Counted from the stretch's first letter, positions 49,780 to 60,075 are shown. The stretch: DNA of 64,000 nucleotides from Molanna angustata (GCA_963576475.1 OY754977.1:9179089-9243088); one strand, 5' to 3'. A program made the numbers and translations. The notes: generated from the letters alone by a model not told the origin.

Positions 49780-50984
49780 AGGTAGCTATAGAAAATTAAT
49801 TATTTATACTGCAAGCCATAATTTTCTTACATAATAAATTGACATCTCATATAAGAATTCCTTTTTCATATAACCGAATCTTTATTTATTAATTAAAAGT
49901 CACTATATTCAGAATGTGTGGTGAACCTCATTGCTGAACTATGTGAGATTACCCGGCACTTACATGATATTTTTACTTCTTCTTCGATGGCGCTAGACCA
50001 AATCAAGCCTTGGCCTCCTTCAACATGATATTTTTACTACCTAGATAAATTTTAGATAAAAAAAAGTAAAATTAATATTATTGTGCATCTATATAGTCTA
50101 CTGGCTAAACATAAATTGTTGTTTTTTTTTTCATTTACAAAAATAGCTACATAATATGTTTCTTTAGTATGTCTTCTAGATGTGACATGTTACCTCAATA
50201 TGTGCATAATATCTTATGCACATGATTTTTTTCTCAGTAAAAATTGAAAAACTTGGGTGATATCAGATAAAATAATGAGATATTGTCAGTGAATAGCCAA
50301 ATGAATATTGTAAGTTTCCTTCTAAGGAGAACTATAGGTGTATAGATACTTTCAAATATATGGAGTGTACAATAATTATATATTTTGGTGTCATCCAAAA
50401 AAACATGAATCGATCCAAAACTGAATGATTTCGTGTCCAGTAAATGACATAAATACAAGGAAAATATAATCATGACTTCGAGTAAAAGGAGTAACTTTTG
50501 TGTATGATCATTCATACAATGACAGGTACCTTTTCACTCGGTGAATTTACTGAATGGAAATTCGAAAATCGTAGACAAGATCAAGTTGTCAAACGTCAAG
50601 GACATCAACGTTATCAATATGTTTTTAACGAAAAATATACATACCTTGAATAAACGTCCAATTTAATTTTCACAGGAAGAGTTTTTACACTAACTGGATT
50701 AAATTTTATTCAACTTAGAGTTTTGATATTATTGATTTTAAATATCAATTCAAAACAGCAAAACGGCACAAAACCACTCACGAAAAATCAGACAGAATGG
50801 CAAACAATGTTGTCATACTTAAAAATCGTTATATGCAATTCTAAAAAAAATTACTTCAACTATGAATAAAAAAATTATCCTATTTTAGTATCGATAGTTA
50901 CTGAATAGGGGGTATTGTTATACCTAATTGTAATAAAGCAACAAAAATATTATTTAAAGGTTATTTTAATGGTATTAGTTTTTT
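49780..50984. other. Intergenic DNA
   Basis: It includes the reversed GCCGGGT-family scrap near 49915-49960. No gene was seen; the 93-codon minus frame at 50234-50515 has no recognisable features. Confidence 0.4.
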
Positions 50985-51770
50985 TCTTTACAGAGAAAAT
51001 TGGAAATAAATCAAACCAATAACCATCAATACTACATTTAATGCCCCGTACAGGGGTCGAAAATAAACTGACGCGACCTCTCCTGTTCGCTTTCTATTTT
51101 GTTTGAATTCAGCGCCAAATCAGCACACCTCAAAGATGGTTAAAAAAATATATGGACAGTATAAAGAAAAAATGACATCAAAAAATATATTTTTGACAAG
51201 AGATTGAGAAAAATGCGACAGTACAAGTAACAGTCGGAAATAGAAGCGGGTCGTGTTGGCACGAGCCGCGCTAGTCGAACGCAGTTGGCGTTCCTTGCGT
51301 AAGGACTATGTCGACAAGAACAAAACCATCGAGACATCGGTTGGGCCCTGCCCCTAGAGCCATGAGAACTTGTCCTGAAGTGCCAGCGATAGACTTCGCA
51401 GCACCATTCCAAGTTGAATACTGTCGTGGTCTTGGAGAGTAGCGGATCCTGTATCGGAAAGAGCTCCGGAGTCGGTAGGTCACGCTCGTCTTGAAGCCGC
51501 AGTCTACATTGTCACTCTTGAGCCCTGCCGCCCTGAGGACACCCGCCCAGCCGTCGCGGTTCCCGATATGACCACTCAACCAGCATCTGTTGCTGTCCGG
51601 GACAGGAGGAGCATTTCCCTGGTATCCTGCCCCCATCAACCAACGATAACGTCCGTCCTGGCATTGTATGTGGCCATGCATGGTCAGGAAGAGACAAGAC
51701 AATATGTGCCAATAATGAACAATTATAAATTTTGTGACAACAATAAAATTTCTTTGATATTTTTAACCGA
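50985..51770 (-). repeat. Element D family, copy 1, with a GC-rich pseudo-coding core
   Basis: The core 51230-51700 is clearly richer in GC than its surroundings and has a 143-codon minus frame (51271-51702). It is related to 55250-55640. Shared points are the flank ACGCGACCTCT, the peptide RCWLSG versus RCRLSG, and, in another frame, ALSDTGSA...GMVLRSLSLAL versus ALSKLSIR...RMVLRRSILDV. The frame change between the two halves indicates a frameshift in one copy. I do not recognise the protein. Confidence 0.55.
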
Positions 51771-51900
51771 GATTTTATGAATTGACAATAATTGTGTTTC
51801 AATTCAATTGTGCATTCAATTCGTGGCGTGCTAAATTATAAATATTATCGTCTCAATTGTGACGTCCTAAATTTGATTTATTGAAGACCGATTTCTTATT

Positions 51901-52357
51901 TTATTTTATGACACAATCGTGCCGTCTGCTGTGATTTCAATTTCATGACAATAATTATTATAACTTTAAAAAAAATAAGTTCGTCCTACAAGCGACTTGG
52001 GAGTAGGGTATCTAAATAACTATTCTGGTTCCGAAACATTTGGACATAGACCGGGGTAAAGCTTGAGGAAGAATTTTTCCACACTGCACAGGACAAGAAA
52101 AGTATTCCTATGTGATCATCACAGTGGGGGGGGGGGGGGGGTACGACGACACGAGACCTCGACAGGACACACGAAGAAGATTAAATTTTATTATGATAAA
52201 CATTATCGTCTGAGAACAAAATGTGCACATTGATTATTCACAATTTAAATAAGTATATAAAAAAATGTAAGTGAATGCAATCGTGGTCTGACTATAAAAA
52301 AGAATGTCAAATTGTTAATAGTAAAAGGTCAGACGGCACGATTATGTCAAAAAATAA
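51901..52357. mobile_element. TIR element, 457 bp, with a G16 run
   Basis: TTATTTTATGACACAATCGT and GCCGTCTG at the left are inverted, with three differences, at the right (CAGACGGCACGATTATGTCA and AAAAATAA). G16 lies at 52126-52141. It is nonautonomous. The target duplication is unclear. Confidence 0.65.
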
Positions 52358-53504
52358 AATTCATAACAAACAAGTCGTCGATAATATAATTATTCATTTC
52401 ATAGATATATTCATTTCCTAGGCTCAAGAATATATAACAAAATAATCCCGAACTTTGCCAACTCAATCTCCCCAAGTGGGAAAACCTTGGCAAAATTAAA
52501 ACCAAGTGGCTCATTGATAGAGGAAAAAATGAATCAGAAAAAGACTTGACCTACATCATAAAATAACAAAATGATAATGCTTAAGACGATATACACGAGA
52601 CAACTTACACTTACATACTTGATTTTCACATTCCTTGTATAGTATGCACAATTAAAGAATACGTACGAAACTATAAACACTTAACACAAATTAATAAATA
52701 TTTTAATTTATTATCTATAAAAACATGTAGGTGTGTATGCCAGGATAGGATAGCATGGAGGTCAGTCTATTTTTCCTACCCAGAATATGAAAACAGCATG
52801 ATGGTATGTATGTATGTATGTATGTTTGGAAATTAAGTATCATCTTATTGAGTCTTCTTAGATATTGTCTATAGGCGACCGCCATACAAATTGTATTAAG
52901 CAATGTCGTCACTAAATTCAATTTTTATAAAAACTGTTAAATAACTTTGAGATGAACTACTACAATGTTAATATTTTTTTAGAAAATTAAATTATCTAGT
53001 TGGGGTGTTTCGGCTTTTTCGATATTTTCAAAAATTTTGGAAATATAGGCAGTTAAACACATAAATTTATCATAAAAAAATATTTTTCTTAGTAAAAAAT
53101 GTTTGAGAATCTCTGGAATTTTTTTGAAAAAACTCATTTGAGATTTTGTATTTGTCTATATTTAAACCAATTTTCAGCATTCTATCTTTTATGGTTTCTG
53201 AGATAAATGGAAAAATAAAAATTTAAAAGTTGTTTATCCCTGACGTAAACGAAAATTCAAAATTCTGAGTATAAATGTTTTGTAGGACTATAACTGTTTA
53301 TATATTCTGAAATTTTGGGCTCTGTAAATTGAGCGGATCAAAAGTATAAGAGACACACACACACAGACAAAATGTTCTAAGTACTTCAAATTCTGAATAT
53401 AGAACATATATGCTACGAAGCCTGGTGTTTTTGGCATGCAAAAAGTCCACTACACCATAAAAAATGTTCCTTCAAACACGCGTCTTGGCTTTAAACTGCC
53501 TTTT

Positions 53505-54872
53505 CCTTTAAGAGGACATATAACGCTAAATCTAGTGACTGAAAACATAATATATTAAAACCGCCTAATGCACTATGAAGTTACGCGTTAGTAAGGGTAA
53601 CTATCGCGTGCGTTAAAAAAGGTTTATACGTGTGTGGCAAACCACTTCTCGAAATTTCTTTCGAGCGCGCACCTAGCGACGGCAAGTATATTTGTTTATC
53701 GCTAGGCCGAGTTCATCGCCCGCAACGTCAAACAAGTGACAATACTCCTCAACTGCGTATGACACTTCAATGAAATAAGTCTAGAAATTCGAGGACATTG
53801 AACTTGCTACCCCCAGCGCAGCACTATTTAAGGGAGTCTACACCTGTACACGTCGTCACTTCATTTCCGTATTTCCGTCACTTCACTCCGCCGTTACGAC
53901 CACGCGACCACTGGTCGCTTCTCGACCACGCCGTCTCGCCGACACTTTGTCTCTCGGCCCCGCACGATGGTACTTCACCATACGAATAATCGGACACTTC
54001 GACACACTCGATCGTTATACCTACTCATCGTGAGAAAGTTCTTTGTAAGTTATTTTATTAATTGTAAATTTACCTTTAAGCAAACTATTAATTGTGATCA
54101 ATATACTCATTGTAACTTTTGACCATTCTTTCTTCTTCTCTCTCAACCACTGTCCTTGTGTTCTTATTTCAAATCATATCCACTTAATTGGGATATAGCA
54201 AACTCTCTTTATTGGTAACCCATCTGGTTACCACATATATTTAATAGTAACCCCTCTGGTTACTAACTACGCCCGATTGGTAACCCTTCCGGTTACTAAT
54301 CAGCTAAACTAAATAATTACGTTTGATTGGTAACCCCTTTGGTTACCAATCAGCTATATTTTCTCCACTTCAATAAAATAAGTCTAGAAAGTTCGAGGAG
54401 TATTGTCACTTGTTTGACGTTGCGGGCGATGAACTCGGCCTAGCGATAAACAAATATACTTGCCGTCGCTAGGCGCGCGCTCGAAAGAAATTTCGAGATG
54501 TGGTTTGCCACACGTGATTTAAATTATCGGAAACCCAAAATTTGTAGATTTTTTGCATTTTACAAACAAACTTTAGTTGAAATGAAAAAACTTTATCGGT
54601 CATTCACTTTGATTTTACATATTCTTTTAGCATATACAAGATTTATTTCTCTACGACACATAGTTTTGGAGTAATTGAAAAAAAATGCTTTAAAAAAGGA
54701 TATTTTTAATATTTCTTTTAGGGGAATTTAGGCTGAATTTTAAAATTGTGTGACGAACATTCACTAGAGAAATGTTGAATACACTTATGCTATATTTTCT
54801 AGAAACATTCTGTTTAACATATTTTAGGAATTTGATTTGAAATTGGGATGTTTAGCTTTATATGCCCCTTTA
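53505..54872. mobile_element. Element B inserted in family A
   Basis: The ends CCTTTAAGAGGACATATAAC, GCTAAA and the inverse CTTAAAGGGGCATATAAAGC, TAAA form imperfect 25-bp TIRs. Part of its interior (54590-54790) recurs at 779-981. It carries element C inside. Confidence 0.6.
53632..54514. mobile_element. Element C, long inverted arms, promoter-like interior
   Basis: About 115-bp arms begin GTGTGGCAAACCAC and include TTTCGAGCGCGC, CGGCAAGTATATTTGTTTAT and AACGTCAAACAAGTGACAAT. The right arm is inverted. Inside, CTTCAATGAAATAAGTCTAG (53767) and CTTCAATAAAATAAGTCTAG (54370) are direct repeats. CTATTTAAGGG (53825) looks like a TATA box and CAATAAA (54374) like a polyadenylation signal. Several GGTAACC palindromes lie at 54210-54350. 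It could be a fold-back DNA element or an unusual LTR-derived piece. No protein. Confidence 0.65.
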
Positions 54873-55249
54873 AGAGAATTACATTCTCTTGAATGAATCG
54901 ACAGTTGGATAATGTTAAAATTTATTTTATAATAATGTGTATTTTTCTGGAAAATTAATAAAATTAAAAATAGTACTGTCAATAAATTAGAACGTCACAA
55001 ATTATATATAATGTAAATAAATCAAGTCAAATATGGACATCACGAATAAAATGTGAATGTGAATCAAACCTTACGCGACCTCTTTTGTTAGGGTTTTGAT
55101 TTTTATTCGCCGCCAACTCGTTAGACACCGCTGATAGCAACAATAGGAATATATATTATTCTAAAATTAATTAAAAGAAAAATCCATAATTTGACAGACG
55201 AAAAATAAACAAGCGTGTGTCAATACTAATGACGCTCGGCGAAAGGATG

Positions 55250-55640
55250 AGGAATGTGTGTGTATGAGTTACTCGTGCCCAGGACGGCTCTTAACTATGT
55301 CACTATACATCGGTGAAACTCGCTTTGCGTTGGCAGCCGTGAACGTGACATCTAATATGGATCGACGCAACACCATTCTGTGGAAGTTCCGTTCTCCTGG
55401 ATCGTGGCGGATACTGAGTTTGGAAAGGGCTCCAAACGCTATTGAGTCATGCTGGTTCCTGGAGCAATAGGCTACAGTTCATGAAGACTAACCTCGCCAC
55501 CGTTCCACTTCTAATGCAGCCACTCAACCGGCATCTGCCGATGTTTGGGGCCCAAGGATACTTTCGCCGATAGCCTACAACCTTCACCCATAGAAGACGG
55601 TCCATTCCAGCAATAAAAGTGTATCAGCGCGCTCATGGCC
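55250..55640 (-). pseudogene. GC-rich pseudo-coding core of element D
   Basis: In the minus frames, GRCRLSGCIRSGTVARLVFM is followed after a stop by ALSKLSIRHDPGERNFHRMV, LRRSILDVTF and NAKRVSPMYSDIV. Similarity to 51230-51700 is visible at the peptide level in two frames. Family unknown. It may be a captured exon or a remnant of a transposon protein. Confidence 0.45.
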
Positions 55641-55659
55641 GCGAAGATAAGAAATTTAG

Positions 55660-55836
55660 ATGGGTCGGTGGCAGAGCGGTTAGCGCGCTGGGCTAGTAAT
55701 CCAGTGGTCGCGAGTTCGAATCCTGCCTCGACCAATTTCGTTCACCTAAGCACAAGCATTTATTTGCTTATTTTAGGGAACGTAGGAAAATGTATATGTA
55801 CTTATTTAACAAGGACATATTCATTTTTTAGTAAAA
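55660..55836 (+). repeat. SINE family 1, best copy (tRNA-Thr-like)
   Basis: GGTCGGTGGCAGAGCGGTTA, GCGCGCTGGGCTAGTAATCC, AGTGGTCGCGAGTTCGAATC, CTGCCTCGACCA folds as a tRNA. The anticodon stem is CTGGG/TCCAG and the loop is CTAGTAA, which puts AGT at the anticodon position (Thr). The non-tRNA body and an A-rich tail follow, so it is a SINE. It lies inside element D. Confidence 0.85.
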
Positions 55837-56330
55837 AAAAAATGTTGAGTGTGCGCATAACAAGAAATTTGGCAATACTTTTTTGTAACAATCATGGTCA
55901 TAATTTCAACTGTGTTTTGTTCATTTTATCATCCTGTTTGAATATTTTAATTTGTTACGTCCATAGTTGACATTATTTACATTTATAATTTGTGACGTCC
56001 TAATTTATTGGCAATATTATTTTATTGTTGATAAGTTATTTTTATACTGTTTTGTGTTACGCTAGCCTAAATCCGGCCGAACATTTCATTCTAGTCTTGA
56101 CCTTGCTTAATATAGTTGGACCGTGGTTTGTGGAGAAAGTTTTTATTTGAATCTTATTACTTGGAATCAAATTTATATTAATATATAATATTCAGCAAAC
56201 ATGATTTTATAAATAAAATATTTGATTTATCTCACATCCTTTAAACTCCTAGTTGAAATAATACGTTTTGTTAGCCAATCTCATAAGAAAAATAGTAACA
56301 TGAAATTAATTTAAGATATACCTATGTATG

Positions 56331-56677
56331 CAAGGCCGTAGCCAGAAAATATTTTCGGGGGGGGGGGGGGTTAGCGGGGAACAGTAAAAACAAAACTCCC
56401 CGCGAGCGTATGAAAAAATAAGAACATCTAAAAATCTAATGTATGTGCGAGCATGTACCAGTATACCTTACTCAGTGTCATGCTAAAAAAATATCATAAA
56501 AATGCTGAATCATTAAATATATTTCAATTAATATTTTTTTTCATCGAAATTTTGAAATGGGTGCACCGTAACAACAGAGTGAAATGGGTGCACCGTATGT
56601 AACTGCAGTCTCATTGTTACTTACTAAAGAAATATTTTTTTTTTTTCATTTCATTTTTCATTCTGGCTACGGCCTTG
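56331..56677. mobile_element. hAT-type MITE, 347 bp, 8-bp target duplication
   Basis: The TIRs are CAAGGCCGTAGCCAG and its inverse CTGGCTACGGCCTTG. TATGTATG flanks both sides (56323-56330, 56678-56685). An 8-bp duplication and CA.GG...GTAGCCAG ends are hAT characteristics. A G14 run (56357-56370) follows the left TIR. Positions about 56432-56560 are homologous to the 5' region of the two Helitrons (34745-34885, reversed). Confidence 0.9.
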
Positions 56678-56879
56678 TATGTATGGTGGATTCTATTTTA
56701 TCCTTGAAGGAATAAAAACGAATTTTATCTATGTTTTGTTTTTGGACAATAACTAATATTTCGTTAATTTATATCAATCTCAGTAATTTTTTTGAATAAC
56801 CGCAATAACAATTATTTGGAAAAAAAATAATATAACAATAATTCTAAGGAAAAATAAAAGGTGTTTATTTTTAAGAATT

Positions 56880-57092
56880 GCCTACAATGATAACCACAAA
56901 GGATATTATCATTTTCCGATCTGACAACATTAGTGAACTGATTATCAAAATCTGTGACCGCCGTCTCGTAAAATGTCGTCTTCTGGCGTAAATGTCATGT
57001 TTGATTTCGTGTTTGTGTAAAATGTGGGCTTTATAATTATAAATTTAAGTTATCATTGGTTGATATTTATCAACCTTAAGTGATTGTAAAAC
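56880..57092 (+). promoter_or_regulatory. Probable 5' UTR / promoter-proximal region of the Rbcn-3A-like gene
   Basis: This is unique sequence directly upstream of the host ATG. A 15-codon upstream ORF (56973-57020, starting MSSSGV) would lie in the leader if transcription starts before it. I see no convincing TATA box, and the transcription start cannot be placed. The hAT MITE ends about 200 bp upstream. Confidence 0.35.
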
Positions 57093-57179
57093 ATGAATTG
57101 CCATCAGGTGCTTAGTGGTGCGTGCAATGCTGGAGACCAATGTTTTGCTGTTGGATCCGTTGAAGGAATACCATTCACG
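57093..57179 (+). CDS. Rbcn-3A: First coding exon of a DmX-like / Rabconnectin-3 alpha protein (partial gene)
   Basis: The 29 codons open MNCHQVLSGACNAGDQCF and end EGIPFT. They match the DMXL1/DMXL2/Rbcn-3A N-terminus (M..HQVL.GA.N.GD.C.SVGSV...PFTA). The exon stops in phase 0 before GTACGC, exactly where the family continues with Ala-Tyr. Family knowledge: these are very large (about 3000-residue) WD40 proteins that work with Rabconnectin-3 beta (WDR7) in V-ATPase assembly and endosome acidification, affecting Notch signalling. Nothing after residue 29 was found in the window, so the gene continues beyond it. The start is the first ATG of the conserved N-terminus. Not tested by search. Confidence 0.82.
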
Positions 57180-58508
57180 GTACGCGTATTAATTTATTAT
57201 TGCAGTTTTCACACCAAGAGGAGAACAAACACGAATATAGTGACAATTGTGCAGCGTGAATGCGGCTTACGTAACAAATGTATTGGCTCGTTTTATTGTG
57301 ATTATCAAAAAATGTCGACATATGAAGATGATAAAGATAATTTTTATTTTCAGAAAGATCATTAGGCGCCGCCTCTTGTCAGCTGATAAGCACCTGACAA
57401 CTTCGACCCTATTTCAGGAAATTTATATCAAATACCCGGAAATTTCCTTGATTTGTTTATATCGTAATCTATTCAGCCTTATTGTTAGCCCATTCTGGCA
57501 TTCGTTTGCACAATTCAGACGTATGGATTTTCTTTTACAATATTTTTTTGACTTTGTTTTTATTGATTCCTAGTGCCAAAAATGGGAATATATTAAATAA
57601 TCTTTTCTTATCAGATAAAATATCATAAACATACCTGCACAATTTTGTATTGGCTGAAACATTTTTTATCATTATGTATATTATAAGGTCAAATGGTTTT
57701 GCAATCGAGTTAAATCCCCTGTATTAAATGCTGCACCTCAACCAATATTTTTTATTTTAACTTTTACAAATTTATTATGGCCCATTTTTAAAACAACTTA
57801 TTTAGGCATTGTCAAATTGAGTTTTTGTTTTGTTTATACTTATGACTCAGATGTTTCGTGATGACTTGTATTTATCTCATAACATTTGATGTTTTACTTA
57901 ATAAAGAAAATATTTAGTAATATTGAAAAAAATACTTAATATTTATAAAAGTTTCATTACTGTATGACATAGAGGTTTTTTGTGATAAACTTGTACCCTT
58001 GTTGATATTTTAAGAATACATCAAGCATGAAATTCTAAGATGAAATCATATTATTTATTAAAGTACATACTTTAATACAATTATTATTTCAATGATTTTT
58101 GATAGTCCAGAAACTTCAAGGTCTTAAAACTCACTGAATATATTAAAAAAGATTAAACCAAAATATTTCATTTATGATTCATATTTTCTCCTCTTTCCTC
58201 ACCTTCTCCATTATTTCCTTTTATTTCTATGAATTATTCTGATAATCTTTTTTTGTTAAAAAATCATTTTAATTCACACATTTTCTTAATGTATATATAC
58301 ATACATACACTCTTGCAGGTTGAAAGGAATTGAATCTTGGCAATAGGCTAGCTAGTGTAGAATATATCTGGTTTAACAATTTCATTGATACAAGGACTAT
58401 GTACTATGTAATGATTAAAAATATAAAATCATAGCATGTTATGAAGTAGGTGTAGGTGAAGTAGGTAGGTGACCTTTGTGATCTTCAAGAACAATTTTAT
58501 AGCCTTTA

Positions 58509-59072
58509 TGCTGCATTGACACAGTCAAAGTATGCTGGGACCGAGTGGACTCGTATGAGTAAGCTTATCAGCTCCAAGGTGTCAGAGTTGTTGCATGTAC
58601 ATTAATTAAAGTGATAGAAAACCACTACAAGGAAAAAAAATAAGCAACGCAAAAGGAAAATTTGGATCCGTCAATGGATTTTAAGGCGTACAATGCAGGG
58701 CGCATCTTAAAATTTCCTTCGTGAAGTACAAATGGCACTGCTGCGTTCCTTGCGTCTTTATTTTTATAATCTTTTAATTGAACGTTCCATAGAACTTCTT
58801 CCGCTACGTATAATTCTAAAAATTTAGCTGCATCGCGCTCAGACCACTTTTTTTTTACCACGAGATGACGTATGTTTGTTGTTGTCCGCCATTTTGTTTC
58901 ACTACTCCTATATGAGGTAACTCGGAACAATAGGACGTGGTCCGAGTCTACACGGATCGGACGCCGTCATCCGAGCGGGCTGGGATTACCGGTTGACATA
59001 ATACGAGTGGTGTCCGAGTAGGTATCCGAGTGTGCTCGATCTGAACGCACTCTTGACTGTGTCAACGTAGCT
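58509..59072. mobile_element. PIF/Harbinger-like relic carrying a MADF gene
   Basis: The ends TGCTGCATTGACACAGTCAA and the inverse of TTGACTGTGTCAACGTAGCT are flanked by TTA at 58506-58508 and 59073-59075, the PIF/Harbinger target type. Inside is a minus-strand MADF frame. PIF/Harbinger elements encode a second, Myb/MADF-like DNA-binding protein, so this looks like an internally deleted copy that kept that gene and lost the transposase. Confidence 0.75.
58625..58930 (-). pseudogene. MADF-domain protein fragment (transposon accessory protein)
   Basis: The 101-codon frame contains KKKWSERDAAKFLELYVAEE, VLWNVQLKDYKNKDARNAA. This is the MADF pattern (F..LY..-..LWN....Y.NK..R..A), a Myb/SANT-like DNA-binding fold first described in Adf-1. 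The start (MFRVTSYRSSETKW) is uncertain, and after NAA the sequence leaves the family, so only about half the domain is present. Its position inside a TTA-flanked TIR element argues for a transposon rather than a host factor. Confidence 0.75.
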
Positions 59073-59499
59073 TTAAGAACTTCTGTCGTATTTATGGGTG
59101 CCTTACTATTGATAGATTCCCATTAAGTTTATTTTCTACAGAGATCTTGGTTGCACCTCTGATGCTTTACATTTAAAAAGATCTGAAGTCAATAACAGTC
59201 CACGATTGTAAATCTTCTGTTCATATTCATTGATTGTTCTTTTTGCACTATGGTGCCAATATTACCAATCTAGAGGGCTGTGCATTTATTTGTCGCTCAC
59301 TTAGTGTTGTATGAAGGAGCCATAAACAGTCCCCATATGCAGAATGGGTAGTGGTGAGGTAGCAAAAAAATAGTTAGCTTTGAACTGGGTAATTAGTTTC
59401 TGGATTTATTGCCTTCGTTTTTTATTTACTTTCTTACATAATCAATTGAATAGTGTGTTTCTCCAATTTTTAAAAAGGTAAAATTAAGAAATATAAACA

Positions 59500-60075
59500 C
59501 AGTAGATACTTAATAATCCAAACTCTTCTATAATCTAAACCCCAGCTATTCTAAACAACTCTTTAATCTGAATCCCAGCTAATTCAAACACCTTTATAAT
59601 CCGTACCCCTGCTGATCCAAACACCTCTACAATTCAGCTGATTCAAACACCTCTATAATCCAAACCCCAGCTAATCCAAACACCTTTATAATAATAATAA
59701 TGAACACTTCCTTGCTCCTTGCGCAAGTGGCGAGTTTATTGCCATATGGCAATTTCTTCCAACTAACCAGTGTTTCCAGCCCAGAGAAGGAGCATTAGCG
59801 TGAGAAATGAATTTAAATAAATTTCTCCTCTGCTGGGAATCGAACCCAGAACGCCCGCACAGAAACCAAACGGCTTACCAACTGTGCCACGGCGGGCCGT
59901 ATAATTCGTACCCCTGCTGATCCAAACTTCTCTACAATTCAGCTAATTCAAACATCTCTATAATCCGAGCCCCAGCTAATCCAAACACCTCAGCTATAAT
60001 CCTAACTCCAGCTTATCCAAAACCTCTATAATCCGAAATTCAGCTAAAAACCTAGCTATAATCGAAACGACATTC
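59500..60075. repeat. Tandem array of about 33-bp units, pogo/Tigger-end-like
   Basis: CAGTAGATACTTAATAATCC starts the block. Then CAGCTAATCCAAACACCTC plus TATAATCCGAACCCC repeats about 14 times with variation. TATAATCCGAAC resembles terminal and subterminal repeats of pogo/Tigger-type elements. The array is interrupted by a SINE 3 (59690-59898), and units continue in register after it. Confidence 0.8.
59690..59898 (-). repeat. SINE family 3, full-length reference copy
   Basis: Minus strand: GGCCCGCCGTGGCACAGTTG (A box), GGGTTCGATTCCCAGCAGAG (B box), then TTTAAATTCATTTCTCACGC, GGCTGGAAACACTGG, TTGCCATATGGCAATAAACT and a (TTA)n end. The tRNA-like head proves it is a SINE. It explains the headless pieces at 10342, 13408, 38318 and 48333. 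Confidence 0.9.

Larger units (their letters stand above)
52640..54909 (-). mobile_element. Helentron-like family A copy split by nested insertions
   Basis: AGTATGCACAATTAAAGAAT to GTCTTGGCTT (about 53492) follows family A. The remaining 5' end, AGAGAATTACATTCTCTTGA to ATCGACAGTTGGA|T, resumes at about 54873. The 3' terminal CTAG is missing. The interruption is element B. Confidence 0.8.
54970..56020. mobile_element. Element D, copy 2, TIR element with a GC-rich core
   Basis: GTCAATAAATTAGAACGTCA and the following 65 bp are inverted at about 55935-56020 (TTGTGACGTCCTAATTTATT). Between them are the pseudo-coding core (55250-55640) and a SINE 1. Copy 1 at 50985-51770 shares the core and a related right end. 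Confidence 0.65.

Noticed and set aside
53798..53989. 63-codon Pro/His-rich frame in element C
   Set aside because: It sits in the CT/GC-rich promoter-like interior. There is no family match and no second copy to test conservation.
55660..55732. Functional tRNA-Thr gene
   Set aside because: The same head with the same non-tRNA body occurs six times, and the acceptor stem is imperfect. This is a SINE.
57093..57365. Single-exon 90-codon gene starting MNCHQVL
   Set aside because: Only the first 29 residues fit the family. The rest (VRVLIYYCSF...) starts exactly at the donor site and is read-through into the intron.
57247..57573. 108-codon plus-strand frame just after the host exon
   Set aside because: It lies after the GT donor in a frame without the expected DMXL continuation. 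It is treated as intron.
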